Positions 12,987-16,153 of a DNA stretch of 16,153 bases are shown one piece after another. The notes beneath the pieces were generated by a model. It did no database searches. It was not told where the DNA came from and was given only the letters and a program-made list of their open reading frames with translations. Made by a program: the position numbers and the translations under genes. The DNA lies in contig DIYM01000083.1 in assembly GCA_002429045.1 (NCBI GenBank), positions 1 to 16,153 of the forward strand. Direction: 5' to 3'. Source of the DNA: Phycisphaerales bacterium UBA6054. GTDB lineage: Bacteria; Planctomycetota; Phycisphaerae; Phycisphaerales; UBA1924. Positions within the stretch are counted from its first letter, which is position 1. Every line of letters begins with the position of its first letter.

Positions 12987-13876
12987 TGCGAGCAACGATA
13001 CCACTGCTCAGGTTGGCCCCGCTCGGTGCGCTCGTCGCGATGATCTCGCTCGCGCCCGGGGATCCGCCCGAGACCGCTTCGGGGCGTGACCCCGAAGCAC
13101 GCGAGGGATCGCCCGCACCGAGGGAGGCCCGGGCCGAATCCGACCGCAACAGGCAGTGGCGCGTCGATGACCCGCAGGTCCTGCGCAGCCGCATCGAGTC
13201 GGCGATCGAGCGGGGCGAGTCGATGCTCGCCCGTCAACGGGCCGCGCTCGAGCGCCTGGACGCGGGGGAGTCACCGGCGGAGGTCATCCGCTCGCTCCGT
13301 GTGCGCCAGCCATCGGGCGACGGTCAGCCCCGGCGTCACCGCGTGGGCGAACGGCGAGCGGACGGGCCCGAGAAGGGCGAGCGTGACGGGACCCCGAGCG
13401 TGGAAGAACTGCGTGGGGTAGTGAGGGAGTTCTTCCCCGGGCTGCACGAGCAACTCGAAATGATCACCGCGAGCAACCCCGAAGCCGGGCAACGCCTGTT
13501 CCTGCGCATGTCGCCGCGCATCCGCGAGATCGCGCTCGACATGCGCCACGACCCGGAGCTCGGACGCCTGCGCGTGACCGAGGTTTCCGCCGGTCTGGGC
13601 GTCGGCGACGCGACCCGGGCCTACCGCGAAGCGAAACGCTCGGGGGACGCCGACGCGCTCGCGTCCGCGTCCGAGTCCCTCAGGGCCGCGATCGGGTCCC
13701 AGTTCGACGCCCGTGTCGCGCTCCGCCAGCACGAGGTCGAACGCCTCGTCGGTCGCATCGGGGAACTCAACGAAGAGATCCTCAACGAGATCGGCGGGCG
13801 GGAGTCCGCCGTCGAGCGTGTCTTCAGGTCGATCGTCGAGCGGACCGGGCGGGGCGGCCCGGGGCGCCGCCCGTGA
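12986..13876 (+). CDS. Exported helical/coiled-coil protein of the ECF operon
   Basis: A 296-residue protein of unrecognised family. A short basic-hydrophobic N-terminus (residues 1-24, MRATIPLLRLAPLGALVAMI at 1-20) looks like a signal peptide or anchor. A low-complexity Pro/Glu/Arg-rich stretch follows, then helical segments: ESAIERGESMLARQRAALER (71-90), a region about 138-190, and a strongly coiled-coil-like C-terminal helix with FDARVALRQHEVERLVGRIG (240-259). The layout recalls small periplasmic Spy/CpxP-like sensors, though no LTxxQ motif is present. The start ATG 12986 overlaps the previous stop as TGATG and has AAGGAG 7 nt upstream. As third gene of the sigma operon, it may be a periplasmic sensor or target of the pathway. 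Confidence 0.75.
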   Translation: MRATIPLLRLAPLGALVAMISLAPGDPPETASGRDPEAREGSPAPREARAESDRNRQWRVDDPQVLRSRIESAIERGESMLARQRAALERLDAGESPAEVIRSLRVRQPSGDGQPRRHRVGERRADGPEKGERDGTPSVEELRGVVREFFPGLHEQLEMITASNPEAGQRLFLRMSPRIREIALDMRHDPELGRLRVTEVSAGLGVGDATRAYREAKRSGDADALASASESLRAAIGSQFDARVALRQHEVERLVGRIGELNEEILNEIGGRESAVERVFRSIVERTGRGGPGRRP

Positions 13877-13900
13877 CACGCGTGCGCGATCCGGATCGGG

Positions 13901-14293
13901 TCAAGAGACCGTGGCGCCCGGAGCGATGTCGGACATCGGCGTGACGAGCACGACGGAACGCGTTTCGGATCCCCTATCGGCGTCCGATGCGGCGAGCAGC
14001 ATGCCGCGTGACTCTTCGCCCCGCAGCGTGCGCGGGGCCAGGTTCGCCACGATCACGACCGACTTGCCGACGAGTTCCTCGGGCGCATATTGAGCCCTGA
14101 TGCCGGCGCAGATCTGGCGGGGCGTGCCCGAGCCGTCATCCACGCTGAGCTTGAGCAGCTTGTCCGCGTTGGGATGGGGCTCGGCGTGGGTGACCCTCGC
14201 GACACGCAGATCGACTTTGGCGAAGTCGTCGAAAGTGATCTCGGGCTTGCCCGTCGGGGCGGTGGCGGTGTCGGGGGCTGGTGCGTCGGTCAT
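13901..14293 (-). CDS. Stand-alone MetRS C-terminal-type tRNA-binding protein
   Basis: A 130-residue protein formed almost wholly by the OB-fold tRNA-binding domain found at the C-terminus of many methionyl-tRNA synthetases and in Trbp111. Key segments are ITFDDFAKVDLRVARVTHAE (19-38), ADKLLKLSVDDG (43-54), RQICAGIRAQYAPEELVGK (59-77) and VANLAPRTLRGEESRGMLL (82-100). It probably binds tRNA as a dimer and may act as a separate beta subunit of MetRS. No MetRS catalytic domain is adjacent. Start ATG 14293 is preferred, and an in-frame ATG at 14311 would add six residues. Neither has a clear ribosome-binding site. It ends 24 bp from the convergent sigma operon. Confidence 0.9.
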   Translation of the reverse strand: MTDAPAPDTATAPTGKPEITFDDFAKVDLRVARVTHAEPHPNADKLLKLSVDDGSGTPRQICAGIRAQYAPEELVGKSVVIVANLAPRTLRGEESRGMLLAASDADRGSETRSVVLVTPMSDIAPGATVS

Positions 14294-14345
14294 GCTGGGA
14301 TCTCGCTGCATCGTGAGGTTGGGTGCCCAAACCCCGATCGTATGC

Positions 14346-15257
14346 TCACGGCTCGGCCCATCGCCCGGCGCGATACACCGGGCGGCTGGCCGAGACGCCG
14401 TACACCTGCGTGAGCCGATCGGGAGTCCACATGGGGACGGGGCGATCGAGCCCGATCGCCCCCCGGATGGGCCACGATGACGGGGTGTGCCCGGCGAGCG
14501 AGAGCTCGATCGCGACCATCGCGGCCCAGTCGTCGCTGTAGGTGCCCCCGTGATGGAACTCGGGCCTCGGGCAGGGGGTCGCGACGATGCGGTCGCCCTC
14601 GCGCGTCCTGACAAACAGCCGCCCCTGGCAGGGATCGTGCTCGGTGTTGTGCCGCCAAGCCCGGATGATGGCGTCGATCCGGTCCGCATCGAGCCCGAGC
14701 GATCGGGCCTCGCTGAGGATCCTGGCGCGGTGGGCGTCTGTGAGTTCTCCGAGCGCGTCGGGGTCGCCGCGACGCAGGAGACCGAGCGCCCTCGCCGACG
14801 CGGTGCGATCGGAGTCTTGCGACCAGGTCCGCCCGCCAAGCCAGCGGAACGACTCGGCGCGGTCCGGATCGACCGAGAGCGCCAGCATCCACAGCCCCCG
14901 GTTCGCGTCCGGATCCGGCTCGAGCGACGCGAGCGCGACGATCAGCGATCCCGCGACCCGCGCGGCGTCACCCGACGGGCCCGCCCTCGCGGCGTCGATC
15001 GCGATCAGAGCCCCGGTCGCCAGCGTCTCACGGGCCAGGGCGCGGGTGTCGTCGGATCGCGCGAGCCACTCGCCAACGAGCAGATAGGACCGGGGACGAT
15101 CGGGGTCGAGCGAGGACACGCGTCGAAATTCCGAGGGCGAGAGCGGGCCCGCGCCGGCGGCGCCGGCACCATCCCGGGCGTGGCCCGACGCGAGCCCGAC
15201 GCCAGCCAGGAGGGCCGGCGCGATGACCAACAGGGGCAAGGCCCGGCGTCTGCTCAT
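14346..15257 (-). CDS. Hypothetical exported protein
   Basis: A 303-residue protein I do not recognise. The N-terminus has a clear signal peptide: MSRRR, then the hydrophobic run ALPLLVIAPALLAGVGLASG (6-25) and a likely cleavage site near HARDG. The mature part begins with helical, repeat-like segments that could be TPR-like (for example SLDPDRPRSYLLVGEWLARS). The C-terminal third has two Cys near DPCQGR and ATPCPRP, and a PEFHHGGTYSDDW segment with two His. ATG 15257 has GGAGGG 6 nt upstream and overlaps the stop of the preceding gene (ATGA), so the two are co-translated. Function unknown. Confidence 0.8.
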   Translation of the reverse strand: MSRRRALPLLVIAPALLAGVGLASGHARDGAGAAGAGPLSPSEFRRVSSLDPDRPRSYLLVGEWLARSDDTRALARETLATGALIAIDAARAGPSGDAARVAGSLIVALASLEPDPDANRGLWMLALSVDPDRAESFRWLGGRTWSQDSDRTASARALGLLRRGDPDALGELTDAHRARILSEARSLGLDADRIDAIIRAWRHNTEHDPCQGRLFVRTREGDRIVATPCPRPEFHHGGTYSDDWAAMVAIELSLAGHTPSSWPIRGAIGLDRPVPMWTPDRLTQVYGVSASRPVYRAGRWAEP

Positions 15258-16153
15258 GGCGATCCCTCCAGCAACAGCAGCCACAGGCGGGCCTCGGCCC
15301 GTTGGCTCGCGAGCATCTGCGCGATCGCCGAACGGGCGTTGGACCATTCGATGCGCAGCGGGATCATCACACGCCTGACTTCCCGCTCGGGCACCCCCCC
15401 GCGTTCGATGAGCGAGCCGGCCATCAGTTGAACCAACGCGAGGTGGTACGACGCTTCGAGTTGCCCACGCGTGGCCGAGACGGTGACCATCGCGCCGAGC
15501 CCCGGCATAACCCGCCCGGGCTTCCATTCGCCGGTCTCGGCGCCGCGTGCACGCCACCTCTCGACGAGGACCGCCAGCGCGACCGACGCGGGCGACCCCG
15601 TCTCGAGCCCCGCACGCCTGACCAGGGCGTCGCGGTACCCGAGTTCGGCGTACTCGGCCTCGCGCGGCACGCCCCCGGACCGCTCCGCCGCCGATGCCAG
15701 CAACGCGGCGCTGACACCCGAAGCGAGTTGCTCGGGCGCGGTGCCGGCTTCCCCGAACGAACTGCCGAGCATTTCGTCAACCAGCGCGATGAGCGTCCGG
15801 CGCGGGCGATCGCCCACCTCACGCTCCAGCGCAAGCAGCACGCTGGCAGACGCGGCACGGGCCTGGATCATGAGTCTTGCGCGCTCGCGGATCGGTCTGG
15901 AAGAACCGCGCAGAGCGGCATCGACCAGCGCGGAAGCGGCCGACCGGGACAACTCGGCGCCGCGTGCCTCCATCAGGACCGCCATGGCGCCGTCTTCGCT
16001 GCCCGCGTTCTGCAGGCGCCGGCCCCAGTCGTCGCCGACGCGTCCGGTATTCGGCGAGGCGGGGCGGTCGGGGACCGGGCGGGGAGGCTCGGCCAGTTCT
16101 CCGGCACCCGCGGGGTCGCTCTCGAAATCCAACGCCGCCGCCCCGTTCAAACG
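15254..16153 (-). CDS. Hypothetical protein, start outside the window
   Basis: An open frame of about 300 codons that is still open at the right edge, so the true start may lie beyond 16153. A TTG at 16150 is the only start-like codon at the edge. The visible protein is Ala/Arg/Glu-rich and mostly helical, with a Pro-rich stretch near its beginning. No domain or catalytic motif was recognised. Its TGA overlaps the ATG of the exported protein downstream, so the two probably work together. Confidence 0.7.
   Translation of the reverse strand, partial: RLNGAAALDFESDPAGAGELAEPPRPVPDRPASPNTGRVGDDWGRRLQNAGSEDGAMAVLMEARGAELSRSAASALVDAALRGSSRPIRERARLMIQARAASASVLLALEREVGDRPRRTLIALVDEMLGSSFGEAGTAPEQLASGVSAALLASAAERSGGVPREAEYAELGYRDALVRRAGLETGSPASVALAVLVERWRARGAETGEWKPGRVMPGLGAMVTVSATRGQLEASYHLALVQLMAGSLIERGGVPEREVRRVMIPLRIEWSNARSAIAQMLASQRAEARLWLLLLEGSP

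Noticed and set aside
13885..13900. Palindrome CGATCCGGATCG between convergent genes
   Set aside because: It is short and has no T-run, so it is likely chance in GC-rich sequence.
14317..14333. GGTTGGG/CCCAAACC inverted repeat downstream of the 303-residue gene
   Set aside because: The loop would be 2 nt and one base is unpaired, with no T-run. It is not a credible terminator.
1..16153. CRISPR arrays, insertion sequences, phage genes, rRNA genes
   Set aside because: No regularly spaced repeats, transposase or integrase motifs, terminal repeats or rRNA segments were seen on either strand.

Overview
This is a GC-rich, densely coding bacterial chromosome segment. No mobile element, CRISPR array, rRNA or complete tRNA is visible. 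I infer a Planctomycetota member, probably of Phycisphaerae type. The reasons are the two ECF sigma modules with family-specific single-pass anti-sigma proteins, a pseudopilin-like domain with the H-x(n)-DG signature common in planctomycete secreted proteins, and an archaeal-type phosphoglycerate mutase. This assignment rests on gene content only.

Layout. 1-325: a non-coding leader rich in hairpins, including a good Rho-independent terminator shape. 326-1909 (+): a degenerate aspartokinase/homoserine-dehydrogenase-like fusion that has lost both catalytic lysines of the dehydrogenase half, followed by a strong terminator. 2064-4189 (-): a two-gene unit of a concentrative nucleoside transporter and a BtpA-family TIM barrel. 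4248-4859 (+): a divergent uridine-kinase-like P-loop kinase, which suggests a small nucleoside-salvage locus. 4863-9671 (-): a collinear series of rpmI (L35), rplT (L20), a site-2 protease, the archaeal-type phosphoglycerate mutase and an AbgT-family transporter. A readable promoter and a 5' terminal hairpin precede rpmI.

9826-13876: two divergent ECF sigma modules share a 161-162 bp intergenic region. The minus-strand module is a sigma factor plus a 400-residue membrane protein whose extracytoplasmic part looks like a type II pseudopilin. The plus-strand module is a sigma factor, a small anti-sigma-like protein and an exported coiled-coil protein, with overlapping start and stop codons. 13901-16153 (-): a stand-alone MetRS C-terminal-type tRNA-binding protein and two overlapping exported or hypothetical genes, the last running off the window.

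The most unusual items are the pseudopilin-like anti-sigma candidate, the catalytically dead-looking AK-HSD fusion with its structured leader, and the BtpA/nucleoside transporter/uridine kinase neighbourhood.
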